Source: Streptomyces sp. CC0208
Lineage (GTDB): Bacteria > Actinomycetota > Actinomycetes > Streptomycetales > Streptomycetaceae
Reading direction: 5' to 3'
Assembly (NCBI RefSeq): GCF_003443735.1
Contig: NZ_CP031969.1
Span: 1,612,001-1,676,000 of the forward strand
DNA: 64,000 bases
The first letter of the stretch is position 1; the number at the start of each line of letters is the position of its first letter. Under the pieces are notes generated by a model. It saw only the letters and a list, made by a program, of their open reading frames with translations. It was not told where the DNA came from and ran no database searches. The position numbers were made by a program, and so were the translations under genes. This document shows positions 53,975 to 63,598 of this stretch, in pieces.

Positions 53975-55225
53975 TCATCCCCACGGCAGCCACGCCCGCA
54001 CCACGAACGCCCCGTCCGTCTCCACCCCGTGCTCCAGCCGGCCCCCGGCGAGCGTGGCGCGCTCGGTGAGGCCGATCAGGCCCTGGCCCGAGCCGGGGAC
54101 GTGTGGCACCTCGCCCTCGGGCGGGGGGTTCCGGACGGTCACGGCGAGGCCCTCGCCCGGGCCGCCGGTGACGGTGACCGTGACCTCTGTGCCGGGGGCG
54201 TGCTTGCGGGCGTTGGTGAGGCTCTCCTGGGCGATGCGGTAGGCGGTGCGGCCCACGGAGGCGGGCACGGCGGCGGGCTCGGCGACCCGGCTGTCGAGGA
54301 CAACCTTCATGTCGGCCTCACGGGACTCGGCGACCAGGGTGTCGAGCGCGGCGAGGGTCGGCTGGGGGCGGCCCGTGTCGTCGTGGTCCGCGGCCCGCAG
54401 CACGCCGATGATCTCCCGCAGGTCCTGGAGCGCCTCGTGCGCGCTCTCCCGGATGACGCCGGCCGCCCGGGCGACCTCCTCCTGGGGCGCGTCCGGCCGG
54501 AACTCCAGGGCGCCCGCGTGGACGCTGAGCAGGGTCAGCCGGTGCGCGAGCACGTCGTGCATCTCGCGCGCGATGGCCTCACGGGCGAGCCGCTGCGCTT
54601 GCTCGGCCCGCAGCCGCGCCTCGGTCTCGGCGCGCCGGGCGCGGTCGCGCAGGCTGAACATGAGCTGCCGTTTGGCCCGTACGAGCAGACCCCAGCCGAC
54701 GACCGCGGCGACCAGGACCGCGGTGAGGACGACCGAGACGAGGTACGGCAGGTCCGCGTCGGGCCGCAGCCGGAAGGTGAGGGGGACCACCGCGATGTTG
54801 AGGCCGGCCACCCAGGCGACGTACCGGAAGGGGCGGTGCACGGCGAGGGTGAAGACGGCGATCAGGCAGGCGCCGCCGGCGGTGTCCGAGAGCACCCCGA
54901 GGGGGATCGTGGCCAGAGCCAGGCCGACGGGCCAGCGGCGGCGCAGCCACACGGCGGCGCAGGCGAGTGCGCCGAGCAGCTGGTCGAGGTCGGCCGCGGC
55001 GTGCGACACGTGCGGGTTGTCGCCCACCGCGTCCGCCGCGATCAGGCCGACGAAGACGGCCAGGAGGAAGCAGGAGAAGTCGACGAGCCAGTCGCGGGCG
55101 GTGCGCCGGGGCCGCCGTCCGGGCCGCGCGGCGGCGGGGTCGAACTCGTGGATCACGGCGGACGGCAGCAGCCAGCGCCGGCCGGGGAAGGCCGGGGGGT
55201 CGGGAACCGTCTCGTCAGCGCTCAC
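53975..55225 (-). CDS. NarL-type sensor histidine kinase
   Basis: A 416-residue membrane histidine kinase with about four to five N-terminal membrane segments (about 50-180), a HisKA_3 dimerisation helix with the phospho-His in AREMHDVLAHRL, N-box RIAQESLTNARKHA and G-box GQGLIGLTER. No periplasmic sensing domain is seen, so it may sense within or near the membrane. GTG start at 55225 chosen because it gives the shortest family-like N-terminus. Signals to the adjacent response regulator. Confidence 0.9.
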   Translation of the reverse strand: MSADETVPDPPAFPGRRWLLPSAVIHEFDPAAARPGRRPRRTARDWLVDFSCFLLAVFVGLIAADAVGDNPHVSHAAADLDQLLGALACAAVWLRRRWPVGLALATIPLGVLSDTAGGACLIAVFTLAVHRPFRYVAWVAGLNIAVVPLTFRLRPDADLPYLVSVVLTAVLVAAVVGWGLLVRAKRQLMFSLRDRARRAETEARLRAEQAQRLAREAIAREMHDVLAHRLTLLSVHAGALEFRPDAPQEEVARAAGVIRESAHEALQDLREIIGVLRAADHDDTGRPQPTLAALDTLVAESREADMKVVLDSRVAEPAAVPASVGRTAYRIAQESLTNARKHAPGTEVTVTVTGGPGEGLAVTVRNPPPEGEVPHVPGSGQGLIGLTERATLAGGRLEHGVETDGAFVVRAWLPWG

Positions 55226-55403
55226 GGTCGACAAATCTACGCAGTGAGGCCCGGCCACACCTCCCCACGACCGGGATCGGCGACCAAAGTCGCGGCAGCG
55301 CAGACTTTCGGCGCGGACGGCCGCGCGGGGCCGATGCTTCGGTGGGACGGGGTTCGCCCCGCGGCCGATGTCCGTGGGGGGGCCGCGGGGCGAGGGTCTT
55401 CCC

Positions 55404-55604
55404 ATGAAGCAACTGCTGGAACTGCTCGGTTTCCTCGCCCTGGTGCAGGGAGGGGCCGGCCTGCTGCACGAGTTCACCGGCTGGCACGTCGGCCTCGTCC
55501 AGCGGATCGGTGTGCTCGACGGCTACGAGATCTACGCGAGCGTCGCCCTGATCGTGCTGGCGTTCGCGCTGTTCGCCGCCGCGGAGAGCCGGAGGTCAGG
55601 ATGA
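55404..55604 (+). CDS. small two-span membrane protein
   Basis: A 66-residue protein with two hydrophobic segments (LLELLGFLALVQGGAGLL and YASVALIVLAFALFAAA) separated by a loop. Conserved small membrane protein of unknown function. ATG 55404 after GCGAGGG. It is divergent from the histidine kinase gene. Confidence 0.7.
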   Translation: MKQLLELLGFLALVQGGAGLLHEFTGWHVGLVQRIGVLDGYEIYASVALIVLAFALFAAAESRRSG

Positions 55605-55658
55605 ACGCGGGGCGGACCTCCGGTCGGTCACGCCGTTCTCCCGGCCGCTACGACCTTG

Positions 55659-56048
55659 TCAGCAGCCGTAGTTGACCAGGTTGAACGTGGCGTAGTGGTC
55701 CGCCGTGTAGTAGTCCTCCTGGCTCTTCTGACCGGTGACGATCCGGCGCGCTCCACGCGTGGAGGAGCCGGGCGTGATCACCGTGTACTCGTGGTAGTAG
55801 CTGCTCGACCGGCTCGGCAGGACGCCTTCGCGGTTCTGGAAGACGCTGCCGTCCTGCGAGTAGGGGTAGGGGCCGCCCTGTTCGATCAGGTCCAGGGTGT
55901 CGTACGCCTGGGAGGGCAGCTTGGTGTAGCAGATGCTGCCGACGGCGGCGGCCGCCGGGGTGGCGGTGGTGACGGTACCGCCGACGAGGAGGGCGGACAG
56001 GACGGCCGCAGCGGCGCCGATGCGAGTGATCCGTGGGGGGAATCTCAT
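55659..56048 (-). CDS. secreted guanyl-specific ribonuclease
   Basis: A 129-residue secreted ribonuclease of the barnase/RNase Sa (N1/T1) family. Signal peptide of about 34 residues ending in PAAAA. The mature part has catalytic Glu in FQNREGVLP, Arg in GARRIVTG and His in TADHYATF, plus two Cys (SICY and the C-terminal NYGC) that form the RNase Sa disulfide. It degrades RNA outside the cell. No barstar-type inhibitor gene is adjacent. Confidence 0.9.
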   Translation of the reverse strand: MRFPPRITRIGAAAAVLSALLVGGTVTTATPAAAAVGSICYTKLPSQAYDTLDLIEQGGPYPYSQDGSVFQNREGVLPSRSSSYYHEYTVITPGSSTRGARRIVTGQKSQEDYYTADHYATFNLVNYGC

Positions 56049-56235
56049 GCCTTCATGATGACGCGCGTAGACCGTGGCATGTCAATGACAACTCTGCGGA
56101 TTTTCCCGTCAAGTCCGATGTGTTTTCAGGGAGTTAACCTGACGCCCGACGTCTTCACGAGTCCCGCTGCCGCGACTGAGGTCTCTGTCCGTTCACCGCC
56201 GGCGGTTCAGGGGCCGGGCCGGTGGGATGGGGGTC

Positions 56236-56982
56236 ATGACAACGACTTACGGAAATCTGAACGGCAAGGTCGCGCTCGTCACCGGGGGCAGCCGGGGGAT
56301 CGGTGCGGCCACGGCGGTGCGGCTGGCGCGGGAGGGCGCGGATGTGGCCGTGACGTACGTGGACGGCAAGGAGGCGGCCTCGGACGTCGTACGGCGGGTC
56401 GAGGCGCTGGGGCGGCGGGCCGTCGCGCTGCGGGCGGACTCCGCGGACCCGGAGGAGGCGACGGGGGCGGTGCTGCGTACGGCGGAGGCGCTCGGCGGGC
56501 TGGACGTACTCGTGAACAACGCGGGCGTGGGGGTGCTCGGGCCGTTGGGCGAGCTGTCCCTCGCGCAGGTCGACCGGGTGCTCGCCGTCAACGTGCGCGG
56601 GGTGTTCCTGGCCTCTCAGGCGGCGGCCGCCCGGATGCGGGACGGAGGACGGATCATCACCATCGGCAGCTGCATGACCCAGCGGGTGCCCGGCCCCGGC
56701 GGGACCCTGTACGCGACGAGCAAGTCGGCGCTGATCGGGCTGACGAAGGCCCTCGCGCGTGAGCTGGGGTCACGGGGGATCACGGCGAACATCGTGCATC
56801 CCGGGCCCATCGACACGGACATGAATCCGGGGGACGGACCGTTCGCGGCGGGCCAGGCCGCGATGACCGCGGCGGGGCGGTTCGGGACGGCGGAGGAAGT
56901 GGCGTCGATGGTGGCGTATCTGGCGGAGGCGGAGTACGTCACCGGTGCGGAGTTCTCGGTGGACGGGGGGCATGCGGCGTGA
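56236..56982 (+). CDS. SDR-family oxidoreductase
   Basis: A classical short-chain dehydrogenase/reductase of 248 residues: TGGSRGIGAA cofactor loop, NNAGVGV, catalytic Ser in IGSCM, YATSK, and the C-terminal VTGAEFSVDGGHAA. The pattern is that of FabG-like reductases; substrate unknown. ATG 56236 chosen over 56227. Confidence 0.88.
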   Translation: MTTTYGNLNGKVALVTGGSRGIGAATAVRLAREGADVAVTYVDGKEAASDVVRRVEALGRRAVALRADSADPEEATGAVLRTAEALGGLDVLVNNAGVGVLGPLGELSLAQVDRVLAVNVRGVFLASQAAAARMRDGGRIITIGSCMTQRVPGPGGTLYATSKSALIGLTKALARELGSRGITANIVHPGPIDTDMNPGDGPFAAGQAAMTAAGRFGTAEEVASMVAYLAEAEYVTGAEFSVDGGHAA

Positions 56983-57079
56983 GGCAGCGGCTCTTTGCGG
57001 GGCTGCCGCCGGCCCCGCGGCTCCGGCTCCCCGCACGCCGGGGTCGCTGAAGCAGCCCCCGGCGTGCGGGTACGAAGTC

Positions 57080-58201
57080 TCAGCCGCCCAGCTCCTGGTG
57101 CCTCGCTGACAGAGCCGCCGAACCCGACTCCGTCAGCGAACCGAACAGCCGCAGGCGCGAGATCCCGCCGTCCGGGAAGATGTCCACGCGCGCGTGCGTG
57201 CCCACCGCCGGGGCCGGCAGGACGAAGCGGTGGTTCGTGTCGGGCTGGAGACGGGTGCGCGGGAGGATCTCCCGCCAGTCGCCGTCCTCGCCGTCACGAA
57301 CCGACACCGAGGCCCAGCCCGCGCTGTTCCCCTTCAGATACGCCGTGTCGATCTCGATCGCCCGGATCTGCGACTGGGCCACGAGACGGTAGCGGATCCA
57401 GTCGTTGCCCTGGTCACGGCGGCGGCGCGTCTCCCAGCCGTCGTCCATCTTGCGGGAGCGGCCCGGCTGGATGGTGTTCGACGCCGGCGAGTAGAAGAGG
57501 TTCGACGCGTCCTCCGCCCGGCCGCCGTTCTCCAGTGCGACCACGTCGAAGGTGCCGAGGACCTCCAGCCACGCCGGGTCCGGGACGACCTCGCCGTGGA
57601 CGCGCAGGCGGGCGATGCCGCCGTCGGGGTGCTGGTTGACCCGCAGGTGGGTGAAGCGCTGCTCCAGGGACACGGAGAAGCCGTTCGCCGCGTGACCGCC
57701 GACCGGCGTCCGCGGGACGAGCGTCGTCCACTTCACGTCGTCGCCCAGCAGTTCCTCCGGGGACGGGGAGCCTGCCACGGACGTGCCTTCGACCGACACC
57801 GCCTGGGGGTAGTTCCCGCGGAAGTGCGCCGTGTCGACCACGATCCCCCGGATCACGCCGGGCGCGCCCAGGCGCACCAGCGCCCAGTCGTGGTCCTCGG
57901 CCGTCGGCCAGGGGTGTGCGGCCGAGGCGCCCCGGCGGCGCCGCGTCTCCCAGCCGTCCATGATCTTGCCCTTGTGCCCGAAGTGCTCGGGGTCGAACTC
58001 GGCCCGCTCGGGCATCAGCAGGTTCTCGCGCTGGGCGAAGAACTCGTCGTTGGCGGCGATGACTCCGGCGCCGAGCGTGCGTGCGGCGAGGTCGGCGTAC
58101 TGGGTGAAGGGGAAGTCGGCGGTGCGGTAGTCCGCGTACGGGTCACCGCCGCCGTACGGGTGCGCGTCGCCGGTGAAACTGGGAATCGCCGTCACGTACA
58201 T
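57080..58201 (-). CDS. alc: allantoicase
   Basis: Allantoicase converts allantoate to ureidoglycolate and urea. The 373 residues hold two related jelly-roll repeats, each with a DGWETRRRR motif (about 81-89 and 252-260), as in the known family. It follows the allantoinase gene by 30 bases on the same strand, so both are on one transcript, repressed by AllR in S. coelicolor. ATG 58201; a GTG two codons later (VTAIPSFTG) is the alternative. Confidence 0.93.
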   Translation of the reverse strand: MYVTAIPSFTGDAHPYGGGDPYADYRTADFPFTQYADLAARTLGAGVIAANDEFFAQRENLLMPERAEFDPEHFGHKGKIMDGWETRRRRGASAAHPWPTAEDHDWALVRLGAPGVIRGIVVDTAHFRGNYPQAVSVEGTSVAGSPSPEELLGDDVKWTTLVPRTPVGGHAANGFSVSLEQRFTHLRVNQHPDGGIARLRVHGEVVPDPAWLEVLGTFDVVALENGGRAEDASNLFYSPASNTIQPGRSRKMDDGWETRRRRDQGNDWIRYRLVAQSQIRAIEIDTAYLKGNSAGWASVSVRDGEDGDWREILPRTRLQPDTNHRFVLPAPAVGTHARVDIFPDGGISRLRLFGSLTESGSAALSARHQELGG

Positions 58202-58231
58202 GTGCCTTTCTGAAGTTGCCGGTGCGGGTGA

Positions 58232-59572
58232 TCAGGGCGTACGGGTGAGCAGTCGACCCTTCGGGGCGGTGAACTCGCCGTTCGCCACGACGCGTTCGCC
58301 GCGCAGCCAGGTCGACTTCACGACTCCGTGCAGGGTCTTGCCCGCGTAGGCCGTCACGCGGTTGCGGTGCTGGAGGGCCGCAGGGTCCACGGTGAAGGTC
58401 TCGTCGGGCGCGAGGACCGCGAAGTCGGCGTCACGGCCGGCCTCGATGGCGCCCTTGCGCGCGTCCAGGCCCACCAACTCGGCCGTGCGCGCGGACATCC
58501 AGCGGACCACGTCCTCCAGTGAGTGACCGCGCTTCCGCGCCTCGGTCCAGACCGCGGCCAGGCTCAGCTGGAGGCCCGAGATGCCGCCCCACGCCGTGGC
58601 GAAGTCGTCCGTCTTCAGGTCGGCCGTGGACGGGGAGTGGTCGGTGACCACGCAGTCGATGGTGCCGTCGGCCAGCGCCTGCCACAGCAGATCCTGGTTG
58701 GCGGACTCCCGGATGGGCGGGCAGCACTTGAACTCGCTGGCGCCGTCCGGGACTTCCTCGGCCGTGAGGGTGAGGTAGTGCGGGCAGGTCTCGACGGTGA
58801 TGCGCACCCCCTCCGCCTTCGCCTGGGCGATCAGCGGGAGAGCGTCGCTGGACGACAGGTGCAGCACGTGCACGCGCGCATTCAACCGCTTCGCCTGGGC
58901 GATGAGTTGGGCGATCGCCGTGTCCTCGGCGTCGCGCGGACGGGACGCCAGGAAGTCCGCGTACTTGGGACCGGCCTGCTGCGGGGCGGCCTCCAGGTGG
59001 TGCGGGTCTTCGGCGTGGACGATCAGCAGCCCGCCGAAGGAGGCGATCTCGGCCAGGGACCGGGCGAGCCCGTCCTGGTCGAGATGCGGGAACTCGTCCA
59101 CCCCGGACGGCGACAGGAACGCCTTGAAGCCGAAGACGCCCGACTCGTGCAGCGGGCGCAGGTCCTTGACGTTGTCGGGCAGGGCACCACCCCAGAATCC
59201 GACGTCGATGTGGGCCTTGTCGGCCGCGACCTCCTGCTTCGTCCGCAGGTGGTCGACGGTCGTCGTGGGCGGAAGGGAGTTGAGGGGCATGTCGACGAGG
59301 GTGGTGATGCCGCCGGCCGCCGCCGCGCGCGTGGCGGTCCAGAAGCCCTCCCACTCGGTGCGGCCCGGGTCGTTGACGTGCACATGAGTGTCGACCAGGC
59401 CGGGCAGCAGGACATCGTCCCCGAGGTCCTCCAGGCGGACACCCGACGGCACTTCGGCGTCGTACGGCAGTACGGCCGCGATCTTTCCGTCGGTGACCGC
59501 GACCGACGCGGCCCGCGTCCCCTCGGGTGTGATGACGCGCGTGGAGCGCAGCACCAGTTCAGTGTCGGACAC
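58232..59572 (-). CDS. allB: allantoinase
   Basis: Allantoinase hydrolyses allantoin to allantoate. The 446-residue amidohydrolase has the metal-binding HVHVNDPG, the carbamylated Lys in FGFKAFLS, His ligands in VHAED and VLHLSS, and Asp in DHSPS. GTG start at 59572. First gene of the allB-alc unit, divergent from the allR gene, with an inverted repeat about 42 bases before the start. Confidence 0.94.
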   Translation of the reverse strand: MSDTELVLRSTRVITPEGTRAASVAVTDGKIAAVLPYDAEVPSGVRLEDLGDDVLLPGLVDTHVHVNDPGRTEWEGFWTATRAAAAGGITTLVDMPLNSLPPTTTVDHLRTKQEVAADKAHIDVGFWGGALPDNVKDLRPLHESGVFGFKAFLSPSGVDEFPHLDQDGLARSLAEIASFGGLLIVHAEDPHHLEAAPQQAGPKYADFLASRPRDAEDTAIAQLIAQAKRLNARVHVLHLSSSDALPLIAQAKAEGVRITVETCPHYLTLTAEEVPDGASEFKCCPPIRESANQDLLWQALADGTIDCVVTDHSPSTADLKTDDFATAWGGISGLQLSLAAVWTEARKRGHSLEDVVRWMSARTAELVGLDARKGAIEAGRDADFAVLAPDETFTVDPAALQHRNRVTAYAGKTLHGVVKSTWLRGERVVANGEFTAPKGRLLTRTP

Positions 59573-59613
59573 CCGGACCCCTCTCTGCCGCCGTTAACTT
59601 CCGCGTAACGGAA

Positions 59614-59630
59614 TTCAACTTTCTGTTGAA
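59614..59630. promoter_or_regulatory. inverted repeat before allB
   Basis: TTCAAC-TTTCT-GTTGAA is a perfect inverted repeat in the allB promoter region. Good candidate for an AllR operator. Confidence 0.55.
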
Positions 59631-59706
59631 GGAGTCTTCACTCCCGGTCGAGCGCCGTCAAGGGCACACTTACTTAGGGTGCGCCTTGCGCCGACACTCT
59701 GGACGT

Positions 59707-59721
59707 TTCCACAAAGCGGAA
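59707..59721. promoter_or_regulatory. TTCCAC motif upstream of allR
   Basis: TTCCACAAAGCGGAA: half-sites TTCC and GGAA 7 bases apart, the same spacing as the site at 61834-61848 before aceB. Candidate AllR operator. Confidence 0.5.
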
Positions 59722-59835
59722 TTACGATTCCAGCAAGCAGAACGTAGCTATGCACCAGCGGGGAGTCAACCGACTGCCGGGTAGGCTTCTGCCCTCCTGC
59801 CCAGACCCGAAAGGCAGCCCCGAAAGGAACGCGCC

Positions 59836-60630
59836 GTGCCGACGTCCAGCGCCAGCACCACCGACTCCGCCAAGTCCGCCGGTGGCGGGGTCCAGTCCCT
59901 CGAGCGCGCCTTCGATCTGCTGGAGCGGATGGCGGACGCGGGCGGGGAAGTCGGACTGAGTGAACTGTCCGCGAGCAGCGGGCTGCCGCTGCCCACCATC
60001 CACCGCCTGATGCGGACCCTCGTGTCCTGCGGATACGTCCGCCAGCAGCCCAACCGGCGCTACGCCCTCGGCCCGCGCCTGATCCGCCTCGGCGAGTCGT
60101 CCGCCCGGCTGCTCGGCACCTGGGCCCGCCCCTACCTCGCGCGTCTGGTCGAGGAGACCGGCGAGACGGCCAACATGGCCCTGCTCGACGGGGACGAGAT
60201 CGTCTACGTCGCCCAGGTGCCGTCGAAGCACTCGATGCGGATGTTCACCGAGGTCGGCCGGCGCGTCCTGCCGCACTCCACGGGCGTCGGCAAGGCCCTG
60301 CTCGCCCACACCCCCGACGACGAGGTGCGCGCCCTGCTCGCCCGGACCGGCATGCCGGCCGCGACGGAGAAGACGATCACCACGCCGGACGGCTTCCTCG
60401 CGGCCCTGAAGGACGTGCGCGGCCGGGGCTACGCGGTCGACGACAACGAACAGGAGATCGGCGTCCGCTGCCTCGCGGTGTCGGTGCCCAACTCCCCCAC
60501 CGCGGCGGCGATTTCGATCTCCGGTCCGGCGGGCCGGGTCACCGAGGCGGCCACCGAGAAGATCGTGCCGGTGCTGCAGCAGGTGGCGTCGGAGCTGTCG
60601 GAGGCACTGGCCAGCCAGAATCCGGGGTGA
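59836..60630 (+). CDS. allR: IclR-family repressor of allantoin use
   Basis: A 264-residue IclR-family regulator: winged helix at about 20-80 (SLERAFDLLERMADAGGEVG, LPLPTIHRLMRTL) and an effector domain with the MALLDGDEIVYVAQ and STGVGKALLA segments. Its place beside allantoinase, allantoicase and malate synthase matches AllR of S. coelicolor, which represses these genes and is released by allantoin-pathway intermediates. GTG 59836 with AAAGGA upstream. Confidence 0.93.
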   Translation: MPTSSASTTDSAKSAGGGVQSLERAFDLLERMADAGGEVGLSELSASSGLPLPTIHRLMRTLVSCGYVRQQPNRRYALGPRLIRLGESSARLLGTWARPYLARLVEETGETANMALLDGDEIVYVAQVPSKHSMRMFTEVGRRVLPHSTGVGKALLAHTPDDEVRALLARTGMPAATEKTITTPDGFLAALKDVRGRGYAVDDNEQEIGVRCLAVSVPNSPTAAAISISGPAGRVTEAATEKIVPVLQQVASELSEALASQNPG

Positions 60631-60676
60631 CGGTCCGACCCCCAGGCCTGGGCGGTACACCGACCGACCACCTGAC

Positions 60677-60961
60677 CTAGCGCCGCGGCTCCCCGAACAA
60701 CTCCACGGCCCTGCGTACGTCGGTCAGCCCCCGCGACAGCGCGCTCACCGACCCGATCGCCCCCGCGATCAGCAGCAACGACCGCCGCAGGCGCGGGACT
60801 TCGGGGGCGCCGTCGATCGTCATGGCGGCCAGCACGGCGAGTTCGTCCTCGGCGATGCCCCGGTCGGGGAACTCGGCCGGGTGCGCGGCGAGTTCACGGC
60901 GCAGCCGGGACACCGCGGTCCGCAGTTCCGCAACTCTCTGATCGTTCTCGCTGCCGGTCAC
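60677..60961 (-). CDS. small conserved protein (DUF5955-like)
   Basis: A 94-residue helical protein conserved in Streptomyces next to allR; I recall it as DUF5955, from memory. Coiled-coil-like N-terminus (RVAELRTAVSRLRREL) and a hydrophobic segment ready to pack in a helical bundle (RSLLLIAGAIGSVSAL). GTG 60961 chosen because AGAGG precedes it; GTG 60988 is possible. Function unknown. Confidence 0.7.
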   Translation of the reverse strand: MTGSENDQRVAELRTAVSRLRRELAAHPAEFPDRGIAEDELAVLAAMTIDGAPEVPRLRRSLLLIAGAIGSVSALSRGLTDVRRAVELFGEPRR

Positions 60962-61167
60962 TGGCCTCTGCCCCAAGCTCCGCAACACAGCTCTCCCCCT
61001 CGCACTCCTTCGTGCGCCCCCACCGTCGTGAAGCCCCTTCGGCGGCGGTCAGGCCCCGAGGGACGCGGGCCAGTAAACGCCACGCAAGGCGCCGCGCGCC
61101 ACCGTACGGACCGAAATTCAGCCCATGGAAACCCGGCGCACGCCGGCGCGTCAGGTATGCAGGAAGC

Positions 61168-61767
61168 ATGACGGAGAACGAACAGCAGGTCGCAGGACTG
61201 CTGCTGGCCGCGGGCGGCGGACGGCGGCTCGGCGGGCGCCCCAAGGCACTGCTCGCACACCGGGGACGCCCGCTGGTCGAACACGCGGTGGGCGTCCTGC
61301 GCGCGGCCGGCTGCACCCGCGTGCACGTGGTGCTGGGAGCGGCCGCGGCGGTCGTACGGGAGCGGGCCGAGCTCAATGACTGCGTACTGGTGGAGAACCC
61401 GGAGTGGGCGGACGGCATGGGATCGTCGCTGCGGGCCGGGCTCGACTCGCTCGCCGGAACGCAGGCACGGGCCGCGCTGGTCTCGCTGGTCGACCAGCCG
61501 GGCATCGGGGCGGCGGCCGTGCGCCGGTTGCTCGCCGCGTACGAGGACGAGAGCTCGCTCGCCGCGGCCGCGTATGACGGCGTACGCGGCCATCCCGTCC
61601 TCCTCGGCGCCGCGCACTGGGCGGGGATCGCGGCGACTGCGACCGGCGACCGGGGGGCACGCGCCTATCTGAAGGAGCACCACGGCGCGATCACGCTCGT
61701 CGAGTGCGGGGACGTGGCCGAGCCGTACGACATCGACACGCCCCCGGATCTGGCACACCTTGAGTGA
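61168..61767 (+). CDS. MobA-like nucleotidyltransferase
   Basis: A 199-residue protein of the GT-A nucleotidyltransferase fold in the MobA/MocA branch that activates molybdenum cofactor with CTP or GTP. Signature LLLAAGGGRRLGGRPKALL, DQPG, and RGHPVLL are visible. It may serve xanthine dehydrogenase, which acts earlier in purine breakdown; this link is inference. ATG 61168 after AGGAAGC. Confidence 0.85.
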   Translation: MTENEQQVAGLLLAAGGGRRLGGRPKALLAHRGRPLVEHAVGVLRAAGCTRVHVVLGAAAAVVRERAELNDCVLVENPEWADGMGSSLRAGLDSLAGTQARAALVSLVDQPGIGAAAVRRLLAAYEDESSLAAAAYDGVRGHPVLLGAAHWAGIAATATGDRGARAYLKEHHGAITLVECGDVAEPYDIDTPPDLAHLE

Positions 61768-61833
61768 ACGCGGTGGCACGCAGAGCCACCATTGCTCGAC
61801 CCGGAGAATCTCGACATCAACAAACCATTGAAC

Positions 61834-61848
61834 TTCCACGATGAGGAA
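61834..61848. promoter_or_regulatory. TTCCAC motif upstream of aceB
   Basis: TTCCACGATGAGGAA, matching the motif at 59707-59721 in half-sites and spacing. Lies about 105 bases before the aceB ATG. Candidate AllR operator. Confidence 0.5.
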
Positions 61849-61951
61849 ACTAGTATCCACTGCTCAGAAGCGCCTCACCCCTGCGAGGGGCGCCGCTCGC
61901 GTACCCGGTTCGACTGGCACCCGGTGCCACCGCTGAAGGAAGTGACCGCTC

Positions 61952-63586
61952 ATGTCCGCACCAGCGCCGTCCCCGCTGGCCATCGTCGACGCCGAGCCCC
62001 TGCCGCGGCAGGAGGAGGTCCTCACCGAGGCGGCCCTCGCCTTCGTGGCCGAGCTGCACCGCCGGTTCACGCCCCGGCGTGACGAGCTCCTCGCCCGCCG
62101 CGCCGAGCGCCGCGCCGAGATCGCCCGCACCTCCACGCTCGACTTCCTCCCGGAGACCGCCGCGATCCGCGCGGACGACTCCTGGAAGGTGGCCCCCTCC
62201 CCCGCGGCCCTGGACGACCGCCGGGTCGAGATCACCGGTCCCACCGACCGCAAGATGACCATCAACGCCCTGAACTCCGGGGCCAGGGTGTGGCTCGCGG
62301 ACTTCGAGGACGCTTCGGCGCCGACGTGGGAGAACGTCGTGCTCGGGCAGGTCAACCTGGCCGACGCGTACACCCGGAACATCGACTTCACCGACGAGAA
62401 GTCCGGCAAGTCCTACGCCCTCAAGGCCGACGAGGAACTCGCCACGGTCGTCATGCGCCCGCGCGGCTGGCACCTGAACGAACGGCACCTGGTCGACGCG
62501 AACGGCGCCCAGGTCCCGGGCGCGCTCGTCGACTTCGGCCTGTACTTCTTCCACAACGCCCAGCGGCTGCTCGACCTCGGCAAGGGGCCGTACTTCTACC
62601 TCCCGAAGACCGAGTCGCACCTCGAAGCGCGCCTGTGGAACGACGTGTTCGTCTTCGCGCAGGAGTACACCGGCATCCCGCAGGGCACCATCCGCGCGAC
62701 CGTGCTGATCGAGACGATCACGGCGGCGTACGAGATGGAGGAGATCCTCTACGAACTCCGCGACCACGCCTCGGGGTTGAACGCGGGCCGCTGGGACTAC
62801 CTGTTCTCCATCGTCAAGAACTTCCGTGACGGCGGCGCCAAGTTCGTCCTGCCGGACCGCAACGCGGTCACGATGACGGCCCCGTTCATGCGCGCGTACA
62901 CCGAACTCCTCGTCCGCACCTGCCACAAGCGCGGCGCGCACGCGATCGGCGGCATGGCGGCCTTCATCCCCTCGCGCCGGGACGCCGAGGTCAACAAGGT
63001 GGCCTTCGAGAAGGTCCGCGCCGACAAGGACCGCGAGGCGGCCGACGGCTTCGACGGCTCCTGGGTCGCCCACCCCGACCTGGTGCCGATCGCCATGGAG
63101 TCCTTCGACAAGGTCCTCGGTGACCGGCCGAACCAGAAGGACCGGCTGCGCGAGGACGTCCACGTCGAGGCCGCCGACCTGATCGCGATCGACTCGCTGG
63201 AGGCCAGGCCGACGTACCCCGGTCTCGTCAACGCCGTCCAGGTCGGCATCCGGTACATCGAGGCCTGGCTGCGCGGACTGGGCGCGGTGGCCATCTTCAA
63301 CCTGATGGAGGATGCGGCCACCGCCGAGATCTCCCGCTCGCAGATCTGGCAGTGGATCAACGCGGGCGTCGAGTTCGAGCACGCGGGAAACACCGTGAAG
63401 GCCACGCCGGAACTGGCCCGCAAGGTCGCCGCCGAGGAACTCGCCAACATCCGCCAGGAGATCGGCGAGGAGGCCTTCGCGGCCGGACACTGGCAGCAGG
63501 CCCACGACCTGCTGCTCCAGGTCTCCCTCGACGACGACTACGCGGACTTCCTGACCCTGCCGGCGTACGAGCAACTGCGCGGCTGA
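61952..63586 (+). CDS. aceB: malate synthase A
   Basis: Malate synthase condenses glyoxylate with acetyl-CoA to make malate. The 544 residues fit the A isoform, with the signature ARVWLADFEDASAPTWEN, KTESHLEARLWNDVFVFA, and SGLNAGRWDYLFSIVKNF. Its neighbours break allantoin down to glyoxylate, so it finishes the pathway by moving that carbon into central metabolism, as in S. coelicolor, where the orthologue is AllR-controlled. ATG 61952, GAAGGAAG upstream. Ends 12 bases before the convergent Rdx gene. Confidence 0.95.
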   Translation: MSAPAPSPLAIVDAEPLPRQEEVLTEAALAFVAELHRRFTPRRDELLARRAERRAEIARTSTLDFLPETAAIRADDSWKVAPSPAALDDRRVEITGPTDRKMTINALNSGARVWLADFEDASAPTWENVVLGQVNLADAYTRNIDFTDEKSGKSYALKADEELATVVMRPRGWHLNERHLVDANGAQVPGALVDFGLYFFHNAQRLLDLGKGPYFYLPKTESHLEARLWNDVFVFAQEYTGIPQGTIRATVLIETITAAYEMEEILYELRDHASGLNAGRWDYLFSIVKNFRDGGAKFVLPDRNAVTMTAPFMRAYTELLVRTCHKRGAHAIGGMAAFIPSRRDAEVNKVAFEKVRADKDREAADGFDGSWVAHPDLVPIAMESFDKVLGDRPNQKDRLREDVHVEAADLIAIDSLEARPTYPGLVNAVQVGIRYIEAWLRGLGAVAIFNLMEDAATAEISRSQIWQWINAGVEFEHAGNTVKATPELARKVAAEELANIRQEIGEEAFAAGHWQQAHDLLLQVSLDDDYADFLTLPAYEQLRG

Positions 63587-63598
63587 TCTCCAGAAGGC

